Below, piece after piece: positions 17,231-26,089 of a DNA stretch of 64,000 nucleotides. Origin of the DNA: Kitasatospora albolonga (GTDB lineage Bacteria; Actinomycetota; Actinomycetes; Streptomycetales; Streptomycetaceae); NCBI GenBank assembly GCA_002082585.1, contig CP020563.1, positions 5,202,001-5,266,000 on the forward strand, given 5' to 3'. Made by a program: the position numbers and the translations under genes. The notes under the pieces are model-generated. The model did not search any database, was not told the DNA's origin, and was given only the letters and a program-made list of their open reading frames with translations. The number at the start of each line of letters is the position of its first letter. The stretch's first letter is position 1.

Positions 17231-17869
17231 ATGACGAGCCCCACACCTCCCGCAGAGCCGCAGTTCGCCGACCGGACCTACCGCTCGACAGCCGCACTGG
17301 TCGGCGGAACGCTGCTGCTTCTGCTGATCGCCTGGATGGGCGGGGACGCCATCATCCGGGGCGAGGGCGGGATGCCGTGGCTGGCGCTCGCCGCGCTGCT
17401 GTTCGTGGTGCCGCTGGTCGTGGCGTTCACCCTGCGGCCCGCCGTCTTCGTGAACGACGAGCGCATCCGCGTCCGCAACCCGTACCGGACGATCCAGCTG
17501 CCCTGGAGCGAGGTCGCCGACGTGCGGGCCTCCTTCTCCTCGGAGATGTTCGGCCAGGACGGTACGAAGTACCAGCTGTGGGCCATCCCCGTCTCCCTGC
17601 GCAGCCGCAAGCGCGCGGCGCGGGCGGCGGCCCGGGCGGCACACGACGACCCCTACGGCCGCACCTCGGTCAGCGCCGACGTCAGCGACTCCGCCGCGCG
17701 CACGGCCCCCGCCGACCAGACCGTCCGCGAGCTGCGGGCGCTGGCCGAGAAGGCGGGCGGGACGACGCCCGAGGGGGCGGCCCAGGTCTCCGTGCGGTGG
17801 GCGTACGAGGTGATCGCCCCGGCTGTGGTGGGCGGGGTGCTGCTCGCGGTGCTGTGGGCTACGGGGTGA
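17231..17869 (+). CDS. PH-domain membrane protein
   Basis: 212 residues. Two TM helices (about 22-38 and 48-70) precede a bacterial PH-like domain (VFVNDERIRVRNPYRTIQLPW), then a basic and Ala-rich segment, and a final TM helix at the C-terminus. These proteins are usually annotated as PH domain-containing and have no known activity. CAGAAT 7 nt before the ATG suggests a leaderless message. Divergent from deoC by 162 bp. Confidence 0.8.
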   Translation: MTSPTPPAEPQFADRTYRSTAALVGGTLLLLLIAWMGGDAIIRGEGGMPWLALAALLFVVPLVVAFTLRPAVFVNDERIRVRNPYRTIQLPWSEVADVRASFSSEMFGQDGTKYQLWAIPVSLRSRKRAARAAARAAHDDPYGRTSVSADVSDSAARTAPADQTVRELRALAEKAGGTTPEGAAQVSVRWAYEVIAPAVVGGVLLAVLWATG

Positions 17870-18009
17870 GGCAGCCGGGCCCTGTGACCTGTCCGGGCAG
17901 GAGGCAGGTCCGGTGGTTTCCTGCCGTCGCCCCGGTACGTGGAGTCGCGCCCTTTCCGACGGTTCACCCGTTCCGGGGGCGGGGACGGGCCTGAGGCCCG
18001 ACCGTCGGC

Positions 18010-18606
18010 TCAGATCCCCGGGTCCACCAGCTTCGGCTCCCCCTCCACCAGCCACTTCCGGTGGTCCCCCTCGCCGAACAGCTCACCGATCACCATGCCG
18101 GGAAACTCGATCGGCTCCGAGCGGCCGTCCAGCGCCACCCGCACCCGCCACGCGTCTCCCCGGTGCTCCACCAGCACCTCCGCCCATTCCGGCGACGGCA
18201 CACGCACGCCGCGCAGCTCCGGACCTCCCTCCGGCCCGTACTCCCTGAACGCATGGAGAAGCGGCAGTTCCCGGACCAGCCACGCCAGGTGCGCCCAGGC
18301 CGGTGAAGGCGGCTCCGGCATCCACAGCAGTGCGGAGCGCTCGGCATCATCCGCCGGCACCGCACCGGCCACGCTGACCAGGGGCCGCGGATCGGCTTTC
18401 GGCACCTGGCGGAAGGTGAAGGTGCGGCCGACGACGTCCAGGTGGGTCAACTCGATCCCGAGCGGACCCCCTTTGAACACCATGTCCGAGACGTTCTGGA
18501 GGAACCCGGCCACCGCCTGGTCCTCCGCGTTCCGCGCCCCGGGACCCGCCTCTTCTTCTCCCAGCGGCTCGTACGAGAACACGTAGCGGTCTTTCCTCCT
18601 GGCCAT
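18010..18606 (-). CDS. Hypothetical cytosolic protein
   Basis: 198 residues starting MARRKDRYVFSYEP. It is acidic and soluble, with no signal peptide, TM helix or recognised motif; it has many Trp and Pro-rich turns in the C-terminal half (LVEHRGDAWRVRV). No family is recognised. Downstream of the secreted Lys-rich gene in the same direction with an 84-bp gap. Confidence 0.65.
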   Translation of the reverse strand: MARRKDRYVFSYEPLGEEEAGPGARNAEDQAVAGFLQNVSDMVFKGGPLGIELTHLDVVGRTFTFRQVPKADPRPLVSVAGAVPADDAERSALLWMPEPPSPAWAHLAWLVRELPLLHAFREYGPEGGPELRGVRVPSPEWAEVLVEHRGDAWRVRVALDGRSEPIEFPGMVIGELFGEGDHRKWLVEGEPKLVDPGI

Positions 18607-18690
18607 GCGCACCCTTCCGTCCTCACCGCGCGCCGCCGCTCCTGGCACGATGCCCGAAGCGGCGGCGCGCCGGACCAGCCGACCGACCGG

Positions 18691-19317
18691 TTACTTCTTC
18701 GGCTTGTACGTGAATGCGTACTGCCATCCGCCGTTCACGGTCGCACCCGACGCGGCACTCTTCGGCCGGAACTTGGTGTTCACCCAGCTCGGGCATTTCG
18801 TGCTGCCGATGCAGTAAGCCGTGACCGCACCGAAGTACTTGAACGACGGCCCGTCACCGGTGGCGGTCATCGTGTGGTCGACCACCAGCAGCATCTTGCG
18901 CTGCTCCACCACCTTGCACGTGCCGCGGTTGCACTTGATCCTGTGTGCGTACCCGGTGAGGTTGTACCGCTTCGGGATCTTGCTCGCCTCGCGGTTGGGC
19001 GACTGGGACAGCCACTCGATGATGCTGTACTTCTTGATGTTGTGCTTCTTTTTGATCTTGGTCCAGCCCCACCCGACCATCTTTTTCTTCTTGTTCCGCT
19101 TGTACTCGCCCAGCCGCAGCGGCATATCGCCCGGCCCGGAGTACTTCATCGTCTTCAGGACCTTCCACTTGGACGGCTTCGCAGCCGCGGTGGTGGTGGT
19201 GTCCTGGGCCGCCTGTGCGGACGCCTGCGCAGACGCCCCAGACGCCTGCGCAGGCGTTGCGCCGGCCAGCATCGCGGCCACCGCCAGGCAGGCGGCGGCT
19301 GTTTTGATGTTCCTCAT
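18691..19317 (-). CDS. Secreted lysine-rich protein of unknown function
   Basis: 208 residues. Signal peptide MRNIKTAAACLAVAAMLAGA with cleavage near AQA, then an Ala/Gln/Thr linker and a basic domain with Lys clusters (YKRNKKKKM, KIKKKHNIKK) and four cysteines that could form two disulfides. Strong ribosome site GGGGAGGG. Lys codon use and the AT-richer upstream region differ from the neighbours, suggesting acquisition. The 5' leader contains a 10-bp inverted repeat (19331-19380). No family is recognised. Confidence 0.72.
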   Translation of the reverse strand: MRNIKTAAACLAVAAMLAGATPAQASGASAQASAQAAQDTTTTAAAKPSKWKVLKTMKYSGPGDMPLRLGEYKRNKKKKMVGWGWTKIKKKHNIKKYSIIEWLSQSPNREASKIPKRYNLTGYAHRIKCNRGTCKVVEQRKMLLVVDHTMTATGDGPSFKYFGAVTAYCIGSTKCPSWVNTKFRPKSAASGATVNGGWQYAFTYKPKK

Positions 19318-19330
19318 GAAGACCCTCCCC

Positions 19331-19380
19331 GTGATCGTCCCCCGTGCACTCCCGGGTGGGGCCGGAGGCAGGACGATCAC
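19331..19380 (-). promoter_or_regulatory. Long-loop hairpin in the 5' leader of the secreted gene
   Basis: GTGATCGTCC and GGACGATCAC are exact complements separated by 30 nt, ending 13 nt before the start codon. It could be an RNA structure limiting access to the ribosome site or a protein-binding pair. Confidence 0.5.
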
Positions 19381-19491
19381 TTTATGGAGGGTTTGACATG
19401 GCATCAATTGGCTTTTCGGGCATGGTCCTTCGGGTCACCCTTCGCCCATGAGGACAACACCCGATCAACCGCCGCACCGGGCTCCCGGGCC

Positions 19492-21132
19492 TCAGATCCC
19501 GGCAGCCGCCGCCAGGTCCCGCTTGATCCCGGCGAGCAGCTCGGCGCCCCGCGCGCGGGCCGCGGGCAGCCCGGCGGCGTCCGCGACCGGGACGACCACC
19601 TCCAGGTAGCACTTCAGCTTCGGCTCGGTGCCGCTCGGGCGGACGATCACCCGGGCGCCCTCCAGCTGGTAGCGCAGCCCGTCCGTGGGCGGCAGCGCGG
19701 CCGTGCCCTGGGACAGGTCCTCGGCCGAGGTGACCGCGAGACCGGCGAGGGCGGTGGGCGGCTGCTCCCGGAGGCGGGCCATGGCGTCCGCGATGACCGT
19801 CAGGTCCTCCACCCGCACCGAGAGCTGGTCGGTGGCGTGCAGGCCATGGGCCAGGGCCAGGTCGTCCAGCAGGTCCAGCAGCGTACGCCCCTGCTCCTTG
19901 AGTACGGAGGCGAGCTCGGCGACGAGCAGGGCCGCGGTGATGCCGTCCTTGTCGCGTACGCCCTCGGGGTCGACGCAGTAGCCGAGCGCCTCCTCGTACC
20001 CGTACCGCAGGCCGTCCACCCGGGCGATCCACTTGAAGCCCGTCAGCGTCTCCTCGTAACCGAGGCCCGCCTTCTCCGCGATCCGGCCGAGCAGCGACGA
20101 CGACACGATCGACTCCGCGAACACGCCGGAGGCGCCCCGCTCCACCAGATGCGCGGCGAGCAGCGCGCCGACCTCGTCGCCGCGCAGCATCCGCCAGCCG
20201 CCCTCGACGGAGGTGTCGGGTACGGCGACGGCGCAGCGGTCCGCGTCCGGGTCGTTGGCGATGATCAGGTCCGGGGCCGCCCGGCGCGCGGTGGCGAAGG
20301 CGAGATCCATCGCGCCGGGCTCTTCCGGGTTCGGGAAGGCGACGGTGGGGAACGCGGGGTCCGGCTCGGCCTGCTCGGTGACGAGCACGGGGGCGGGGAA
20401 CCCGGCGCGCTCGAAGGCGGCGGTCAGCACGGAGGTGCCGACGCCGTGCATCGCGGTGTAGACGGTGCGTGCGGTACGGGGGCTGTCGGCGGCCAGGACC
20501 GCGTCCGTACGGGCGAGATAGGCGTCCAGGACCTCTTCGCCGAGGGTCTCCCAGCCGTCCTCGGGGCGTACGACGCCCGCCAGCGGGCCGACCGCTGCGA
20601 TGGCGGCCGCGATCTCGCCGTCGGCCGGGGGCACGATCTGCGAGCCGTCGCCGAGGTAGACCTTGTAGCCGTTGTCGCGGGGCGGGTTGTGGCTGGCGGT
20701 GACCTCGACCCCGGCGACGGCGCCCAGGTGCCTTATGGCGTACGCCAGTACGGGGGTGGGGAGCGGGCGGGGGAGCACGGCGGCGCGGAGTCCGGCGCCG
20801 GTCATCACGGCGGCGGTGTCGCGGGCGAAGTCCTCGGACTTGTAGCGGGCGTCGTAGCCGATGACGACGAGGCCGCCGGCCTGGCCCTGGGCCTTCAGAT
20901 ACGCGGCGAGGCCCGCCGCCGCCCGGATCACCACGGACCGGTTCATCCGCATCGGACCCGCCCCCAGCTCGCCGCGCAGCCCGGCGGTGCCGAACTGGAG
21001 CGTGCCCGCGAAACGGGCGGCGAGCTCCTGGGTGTCGCCCGCCTCGATGAGGGCGCCCAGTTCGTCGCGCGTCTCGGGGTCGGGGTCCTCGGCCAGCCAG
21101 GTCCTGGCCTGCGCGATGAGGTCGTGCTGCAC
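19492..21132 (-). CDS. pmmB: Phosphomannomutase/phosphoglucomutase family phosphosugar mutase
   Basis: 546 residues, alpha-D-phosphohexomutase superfamily. The phosphoserine loop is VTASHNPPRDNGYKVY, the Mg-binding loop ANDPDADRCAVA, the sugar loop GYEEALGYCVDPEGV and the phosphate-binding loop RPSGTEPKLKCYLE near the C-terminus. This long type often acts as phosphopentomutase/phosphomannomutase, and here it sits beside purine nucleoside phosphorylase, suggesting interconversion of ribose phosphates. GTG start with AAAGGCGG upstream. The symbol follows the S. coelicolor ortholog SCO4916 from memory. Confidence 0.88.
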   Translation of the reverse strand: MQHDLIAQARTWLAEDPDPETRDELGALIEAGDTQELAARFAGTLQFGTAGLRGELGAGPMRMNRSVVIRAAAGLAAYLKAQGQAGGLVVIGYDARYKSEDFARDTAAVMTGAGLRAAVLPRPLPTPVLAYAIRHLGAVAGVEVTASHNPPRDNGYKVYLGDGSQIVPPADGEIAAAIAAVGPLAGVVRPEDGWETLGEEVLDAYLARTDAVLAADSPRTARTVYTAMHGVGTSVLTAAFERAGFPAPVLVTEQAEPDPAFPTVAFPNPEEPGAMDLAFATARRAAPDLIIANDPDADRCAVAVPDTSVEGGWRMLRGDEVGALLAAHLVERGASGVFAESIVSSSLLGRIAEKAGLGYEETLTGFKWIARVDGLRYGYEEALGYCVDPEGVRDKDGITAALLVAELASVLKEQGRTLLDLLDDLALAHGLHATDQLSVRVEDLTVIADAMARLREQPPTALAGLAVTSAEDLSQGTAALPPTDGLRYQLEGARVIVRPSGTEPKLKCYLEVVVPVADAAGLPAARARGAELLAGIKRDLAAAAGI

Positions 21133-21240
21133 GGGGGCCGCCTTTCGGGGTGCGGTGGTCTTTGGGGGCGTACGGGGTGGTGGTGCGGGCGTCCGTCGGG
21201 GGCGGGGCGGGAGGTGGGCGCCGCGGGGTGGGCGCTGCGC

Positions 21241-21318
21241 GGGCTGTTCCCCTCCCCGCCCCTTCCCGAAACCGGGGCTCCGCCCCGGACCCCGGTCCTC
21301 AAGCGCCGGACGGGCTGG
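21241..21318. repeat. REP-like intergenic element, copy 2 (inverted)
   Basis: Reverse complement of the element at 12294-12371: CCCCGCCCCTTCCCG, GGGGCTCCGCCCC, then CTCAAGCGCCGGACGGGCTG. It leads directly into degenerate copies of the 23-bp repeat. Confidence 0.7.
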
Positions 21319-21381
21319 AAAGGAAGCCGGGGCGGCTGGAAGGAGCCGGTCGGGGTGGAGGGAGGCCGGACGGGTGGGGAA

Positions 21382-21634
21382 GGCAGCCGGTCCGGCTCTG
21401 GGAAGGCAGCCGGTCTGGCTCCGGGATGGAAACCGGTCTGGCTCCGGGAAGGCAGCCGGTCCGACTCCGGGATGGAAACCGGTCCGGCTCCGGAAAGGCA
21501 GCCGGTCCGGCTCCGGAAAGGCAGCCGGTCCGGCTCCGGGAAGGCAGCCGGTCTGGCTCCGGGATGGAAACCGGTCCGACTCCGGGATGGAAACCGGTCC
21601 GGCTCCGGAAAGGCAGCCGGACGGGCTCCGGGAA
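21382..21634. repeat. 23-bp tandem repeat, 11 units
   Basis: Eleven uninterrupted 23-bp units between pmmB and the phosphorylase gene. Two unit classes alternate irregularly: one begins GGCAGCCGGTCCGGCTCC, the other GGAAACCGGTCCGGCTCC. A 23-nt period is not a multiple of three, so the open frames through it are incidental. The 563-bp gap holds no gene. Confidence 0.92.
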
Positions 21635-21695
21635 GATCGGCCAGAAGCGCTGGCAAGGCAGCCGAAGGGCCATGGAAGGCCCCGCCGGACACGCC

Positions 21696-22520
21696 CTAGA
21701 TGCGCTCCAGCACCCGGGCCAGCAGCGCGCCCATCCGGGTGGCCGAGTCGCGGCCCGCCTGGAGGACTTCCTCGTGGTTCAGGGGCTCGCCGGAGAGGCC
21801 CGCCGCCAGGTTGGTGACCAGGGAGAGGCCCAGCACCTCCGCGCCCGCCTCGCGGGCCGCGATGGCCTCCAGGACGGTGGACATGCCGACCAGGTCGCCG
21901 CCGAGGACCCGGACCATGTTGATCTCGGCCGGGGTCTCGTAGTGCGGGCCGGGGAACTGCACGTACACACCCTCTTCGAGGGTGTCGTCGATCTCCTTGC
22001 ACAGCGCGCGCAGGCGCGGCGAGTACAGGTCGGTCAGGTCGACGAAGTTGGCGCCGACGATCGGGGAGGTCGCCGTGAGGTTGATGTGGTCGCTGATCAG
22101 GACCGGCTGTCCGGGGCGCATGCCCTCGCGCAGACCGCCGCAGCCGTTGGTCAGCACGACGGTCTTGCAGCCCGCCGCCACCGCCGTACGGACTCCGTGG
22201 GCGACGGCGGCGACGCCGCGGCCCTCGTAGTAGTGCGTGCGGCCGAGGAAGACCAGCGCGCGCTTGTCGCCGATCTTGTACGAGCGGATCGTGCCGCCGT
22301 GGCCCTCGACCGCCGGGGCCGGGAAGCCGGGCAGCGCGGTGACGGGGAACTCGGCCTCCGGGGCGCCGAGTGCTTCGCCCGCGGGCGCCCAGCCGGAGCC
22401 CATGACCAGGGCGACGTCGTGGGTCTCGGCGCCGGTCAGCTCGCGCAGGCGGGCGGCGGCCCCGGCAGCGGCTGCGTACGGGTCGCCCTGGATGTTGTCC
22501 GGAATAACTGATGCGTTCAC
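21696..22520 (-). CDS. deoD: Purine nucleoside phosphorylase
   Basis: 274 residues, trimeric PNP/MTAP class rather than the hexameric DeoD class; the symbol is that used in Streptomyces. It splits purine (deoxy)nucleosides with phosphate into base and (deoxy)ribose 1-phosphate. Conserved parts are VMGSGW (phosphate loop), [15 protein letters not shown], the base-binding [12 protein letters not shown] and [22 protein letters not shown] -10 box ends 7 nt before the GTG (leaderless). The CTACGCGCGTAG operator lies 25 bp upstream of the start. Confidence 0.94.
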   Translation of the reverse strand: MNASVIPDNIQGDPYAAAAGAAARLRELTGAETHDVALVMGSGWAPAGEALGAPEAEFPVTALPGFPAPAVEGHGGTIRSYKIGDKRALVFLGRTHYYEGRGVAAVAHGVRTAVAAGCKTVVLTNGCGGLREGMRPGQPVLISDHINLTATSPIVGANFVDLTDLYSPRLRALCKEIDDTLEEGVYVQFPGPHYETPAEINMVRVLGGDLVGMSTVLEAIAAREAGAEVLGLSLVTNLAAGLSGEPLNHEEVLQAGRDSATRMGALLARVLERI

Positions 22521-22545
22521 GCGGAAGAGCGTAACCGCTGAATGC

Positions 22546-22557
22546 CTACGCGCGTAG
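22546..22557. promoter_or_regulatory. CTACGCGCGTAG operator, copy 3 (purine nucleoside phosphorylase)
   Basis: Perfect palindrome 12 nt upstream of the -10 box of the phosphorylase gene; third copy in the window. Confidence 0.7.
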
Positions 22558-22624
22558 ATGTCCTGGTGCAAAGACTCGCCGCATGTCTTTGTGGCTTCGC
22601 ACGAAGAGCGCCCGGGAGCCCTGG

Positions 22625-23062
22625 TCAGCAGGGGCGCTTGCGCAGGTTCATCACATAGTCGTGGGGCGCGCCCGCCGATTCGGCCGCGTCCGCGATCTCG
22701 CCCAGGTAGCGGGCGGAGGGCAGGCCGCCCTCGTACCCGTTCAGCACGTACATCCAGGCCGGCTCCTCGCCGTCCAGGGTGTGCACCCGTACGCGCATCC
22801 GCCGGTAGATGTCGAGCCCGACGCCCTCCCAGCGGTCCATGGAGTCCTCGTCCATCGGCGCCAGGTCGTACAGCGCGACGAAGACCTGGGAGCGCGGGGC
22901 CTCCACCACGGTGGCCAGCGCCCCCTCCCAGCCCATCTGCTCCCCGCCGAAGGTCAGCCGCCAGCCGTTGAGCCAGCCGGTGCTGCGCATCGGGGAATGC
23001 GGGGCGCGGCGGGTCATGAGCCGCGCGTCGAGGTTGCCGGCGTACGCGGCGTAGAGCGACAT
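22625..23062 (-). CDS. Gamma-glutamylcyclotransferase-like protein
   Basis: 145 residues, the size of the GGCT/AIG2 fold. It begins [12 protein letters not shown], matching the YGSN-like substrate loop of the family (here YAGN), and has the W-rich core [23 protein letters not shown]. The family releases 5-oxoproline from gamma-glutamyl compounds; substrate here unproven. It is divergent from lpdA. Confidence 0.8.
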   Translation of the reverse strand: MSLYAAYAGNLDARLMTRRAPHSPMRSTGWLNGWRLTFGGEQMGWEGALATVVEAPRSQVFVALYDLAPMDEDSMDRWEGVGLDIYRRMRVRVHTLDGEEPAWMYVLNGYEGGLPSARYLGEIADAAESAGAPHDYVMNLRKRPC

Positions 23063-23339
23063 GGGACCGAGGGTACGGGAGGGGGGCGCGGGTGTGCCGG
23101 TTCCTGTGACGAAGGCCCCGGTCGGGGGAGGACCGGCCGGGGTTCGAAGAGGTGTGCGGGCGGGGTCGTTCCCGTACGTCCGGAGCCCCGGCTCCCGTAT
23201 GGAGGGCCCCGGGGCGAATCTGTTTGGCGCGTGCGGGACAATGGAGTACGTACTGCATTCCCCCGGGGCGATCCCCCGGACCCCCGGCCGGGGCGGCAGG
23301 GCGGCCGTGGGGATGACACCCACGCGAGGCGGACTTTTC

Positions 23340-24779
23340 GTGACCCGGATCGTGATCATCGGCGGCGGCCCCGGCGGCTACGAGGCGGCTCTGGTGGGCG
23401 CCCAGCTCGGCGCGGAGGTGACCGTCGTCGACTGCGACGGCCTCGGCGGAGCCTCGGTACTCACCGACTGCGTGCCATCGAAGACCCTGATCGCCACGGC
23501 CGAGGTGATGACGACCTTCGACTCCTCCTACGAGGAGCTGGGGATCATCGTCGCCGACGACACCCCGCACATAGAGCAGGCGGCGCGGGTGGTCGGCGTC
23601 GACCTGGGCAAGGTCAACCGACGGGTCAAGCGCCTGGCGCTCGCCCAGTCCCACGACATCACCGCCTCCGTCACCCGGGCCGGTGCCCGGGTGATGCGCG
23701 GGCGGGGGCGGCTCGACGGGCTCCAGGCGGCCGACGGCTCTCGTGAGGTCGTCGTCACCGCCGCCGACGGCACTGAGGAGCGGCTCAGCGCCGACGCGGT
23801 GCTGATCGCGACCGGCGGCCACCCGCGCGAGATCCCCGACGCACAGCCCGACGGCGAACGCATCCTCAACTGGACCCAGGTCTACGACCTCGACGAGCTC
23901 CCCGAGGAGCTCATCGTCGTCGGCTCGGGTGTCACGGGCGCGGAGTTCGCCGGGGCCTACCAGGCGCTCGGCTCCCGCGTCACCCTCGTCTCCTCCCGCG
24001 ACCGGGTGCTCCCGGGCGAGGACCCGGACGCCGCCGCCGTACTGGAGGACGTGTTCCGGCGGCGCGGCATGAACGTCATGGCCCGCTCCCGCGCCCAGTC
24101 CGCCAAGCGGGTCGGCGACCGGGTCGAGGTGACCCTCGCCGACGGCCGGGTCATCACCGGCTCGCACTGTCTGATGGCGGTCGGCGCGATCCCCAACACC
24201 GCGGGCATGGGCCTGGAGGAGGCCGGTGTACGGCTGAAGGACTCCGGCCACATCCTGACCGACCGGGTCTCGCGCACCAGCGCCCCCGGCGTCTACGCGG
24301 CCGGTGACGTCACCGGGATCTTCGCGCTCGCCTCTGTCGCCGCGATGCAGGGCCGGATCGCGATGTACCACTTCCTCGGCGACGCGGTCGCCCCGCTCAA
24401 CCTCAAGACGGTCTCCGCCAACGTCTTCACCGACCCGGAGATCGCCACCGTCGGCTACAGCCAGGCCGACGTGGACGCGGGGAAGATCGACGCCCGGGTG
24501 GTGAAGCTGCCGCTGCTGCGCAACCCGCGCGCCAAGATGCAGGGCATCCGCGACGGCTTCGTCAAGATCTTCTGCCGTCCCGGTACGGGGATCGTGGTCG
24601 GCGGCTGCGTCGTCGCGCCGCGCGCCAGCGAACTGATCCACCCGATCTCGCTCGCGGTCGACAACAACCTGACCGTGGAACAGATCGCAAAGGCGTTCAC
24701 CGTGTACCCGTCCCTGTCCGGATCGATCGCGGAAGTGGCCCGGCAGCTGCACACCCGCAAGCTCACGGACGAGGGCTGA
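23340..24779 (+). CDS. lpdA: NAD(P)H-quinone dehydrogenase LpdA
   Basis: 479 residues, flavoprotein disulfide reductase fold. FAD motif [12 protein letters not shown] (N-terminus), NAD(P) motif [14 protein letters not shown], second FAD motif VYAAGDVTG, and a dimerisation domain. Only one of the two redox cysteines is present ([14 protein letters not shown]), as in M. tuberculosis LpdA (Rv3303c), so it should reduce quinones rather than disulfides. GTG start at [10 protein letters not shown] by comparison with that protein; an ATG 27 nt upstream is possible. Followed by a hairpin terminator. Confidence 0.9.
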   Translation: MTRIVIIGGGPGGYEAALVGAQLGAEVTVVDCDGLGGASVLTDCVPSKTLIATAEVMTTFDSSYEELGIIVADDTPHIEQAARVVGVDLGKVNRRVKRLALAQSHDITASVTRAGARVMRGRGRLDGLQAADGSREVVVTAADGTEERLSADAVLIATGGHPREIPDAQPDGERILNWTQVYDLDELPEELIVVGSGVTGAEFAGAYQALGSRVTLVSSRDRVLPGEDPDAAAVLEDVFRRRGMNVMARSRAQSAKRVGDRVEVTLADGRVITGSHCLMAVGAIPNTAGMGLEEAGVRLKDSGHILTDRVSRTSAPGVYAAGDVTGIFALASVAAMQGRIAMYHFLGDAVAPLNLKTVSANVFTDPEIATVGYSQADVDAGKIDARVVKLPLLRNPRAKMQGIRDGFVKIFCRPGTGIVVGGCVVAPRASELIHPISLAVDNNLTVEQIAKAFTVYPSLSGSIAEVARQLHTRKLTDEG

Positions 24780-24802
24780 CGGCGGGGTAAGTCCTGGCGG
24801 GG

Positions 24803-24828
24803 GCCGGGGAATCGCGACATTCCCCGGC
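24803..24828 (+). terminator. Terminator after lpdA
   Basis: Perfect 10-bp stem GCCGGGGAAT / ATTCCCCGGC with a 6-nt loop. Confidence 0.8.
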
Positions 24829-24987
24829 AACCCCCGTCACTCCGGGCGGCGGTGATGACCACTCGGCGATCACACCCGGACAACAGCGAAAGCCCCTATA
24901 CCACTTCGGGCCCTGCCGGATGTACAACTTCCGTTATTCGGCGCAAACTGCTGAAAACCCATCGGCGGTCAGGTTACTGTCAGTTTC

Positions 24988-25959
24988 GTGTTCGCTGCAG
25001 AACGTCGTCAGTTGATCCTCGAAATGGTGCGCGCCAACGGGGCGGTATCGCTCCGTGAGCTCGCCCGCGTCGTCCAGACCTCCGAAGTGACCGTACGGCG
25101 GGACGTGCGGGCACTGGAGGCAGAAGGACTCCTCGACCGCCGGCACGGCGGTGCGGTCTTGCCGGGCGGTTTTACGCGGGAGTCCGGCTTTCCGCAGAAA
25201 TCCCATCTCTCCACCGCGGAGAAGACGGCCATCGCCGACCTGGCCGCCTCACTGGTCGGTGAGGGCGAGGCCATCGTGGTCGGCGCCGGTACGACCACGC
25301 AGGAGCTGGCCCGCCGGCTCGCGCGGGTCCCCGGCCTGACCGTGGTCACCAACTCGCTGCTGGTCGCCCAGGCGTTGGCCCATGCCAACCGGGTGGAGGT
25401 CGTCATGACCGGCGGCACCCTGCGCGGCAGCAACTACGCGCTGGTGGGCAGCGGGGCCGAGCAGTCCCTCCAGGGGCTGCGGGTCTCCCGCGCCTTCCTC
25501 TCCGGGAGCGGCCTCACGGCGGAGCGCGGCCTGTCCACCTCCAACATGCTCTCGGCCAGCGTGGACCGGGCCCTGGTGCAGGCCGCCGCGGAGGTGGTCG
25601 TCCTGGCGGACCACACGAAGCTGGGCGCCGACACCATGTTCCAGACGGTGCCCACGGAGCTGATCACCCGCCTGGTCACGGACGAACCCCCGCACCACGA
25701 CGAGCGCGCGGCGGCGGAGCTCCAGGCGCTGGCGGACCAGGGCGTGGAGGTCACGGTGGCCGGTCCCGAGGCGGACGCGGACGGCGAGGCCCCGCCCGCC
25801 GGGCGCCGACCGCGCCGCGACATGCCGTTGCCGGGGCAGCGACGGACGACGACCACCCGGACCGGGGGGCTGGGGCCGCAACTGCGGAGCGCGTCGCCCC
25901 TGTCCGACCAGGCGTCGCCGGGCGAGCGGGCCCGGGTGGCGGACCTGCGGCGGCGGTAG
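24988..25959 (+). CDS. DeoR-family transcriptional regulator
   Basis: 323 residues. N-terminal DeoR-type HTH (AERRQLILEMVRANGAVSLRELA ... EVTVRRDVRALEAEGLL), then a phosphosugar-binding domain with GAGTTTQELARRL and GGTLRGSNYALVG motifs. The last 75 residues are a Pro/Arg-rich extension not usual in the family. Effectors are normally sugar phosphates. It could be the regulator of the nucleoside palindromes, but no such palindrome precedes it. Weak promoter GGTTACTGT just upstream of the GTG. Confidence 0.88.
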   Translation: MFAAERRQLILEMVRANGAVSLRELARVVQTSEVTVRRDVRALEAEGLLDRRHGGAVLPGGFTRESGFPQKSHLSTAEKTAIADLAASLVGEGEAIVVGAGTTTQELARRLARVPGLTVVTNSLLVAQALAHANRVEVVMTGGTLRGSNYALVGSGAEQSLQGLRVSRAFLSGSGLTAERGLSTSNMLSASVDRALVQAAAEVVVLADHTKLGADTMFQTVPTELITRLVTDEPPHHDERAAAELQALADQGVEVTVAGPEADADGEAPPAGRRPRRDMPLPGQRRTTTTRTGGLGPQLRSASPLSDQASPGERARVADLRRR

Positions 25960-26089
25960 AGCTCTTCGTCGCCGCAGGCCCTTCACCGACGCAGACCCTT
26001 CGTCGGCGCCGTACCGGGCGCGCGGTGGCATCGTCGCGGGCGGGGACATCAGAGCCGACTGACCCCGCCCCCGGCCCCTGCTGCGTCCC

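Noticed and set aside
14648..17869. 1073-codon forward frame
   Set aside because: Only its last 212 codons (PH-domain protein) are real; the rest is antisense to the dehydrogenase and deoC genes.
21382..21634. CRISPR array
   Set aside because: Units abut without spacers; it is a plain tandem repeat.
21299..21673. Protein-like repeats (PEPDRFPSRSRTG) encoded by the 23-bp array
   Set aside because: All frames are open because of the repeat; 23 is not a multiple of three, no ribosome site, no start with codon bias.
18442..21699. 1085-codon forward frame
   Set aside because: Antisense to the secreted protein and pmmB, and ends inside the 23-bp repeat array; no recognisable domain.
24988..25959. 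DeoR protein as the proven regulator of the CTACGCGCGTAG sites
   Set aside because: No site upstream of its own gene and no direct evidence; kept only as a candidate.
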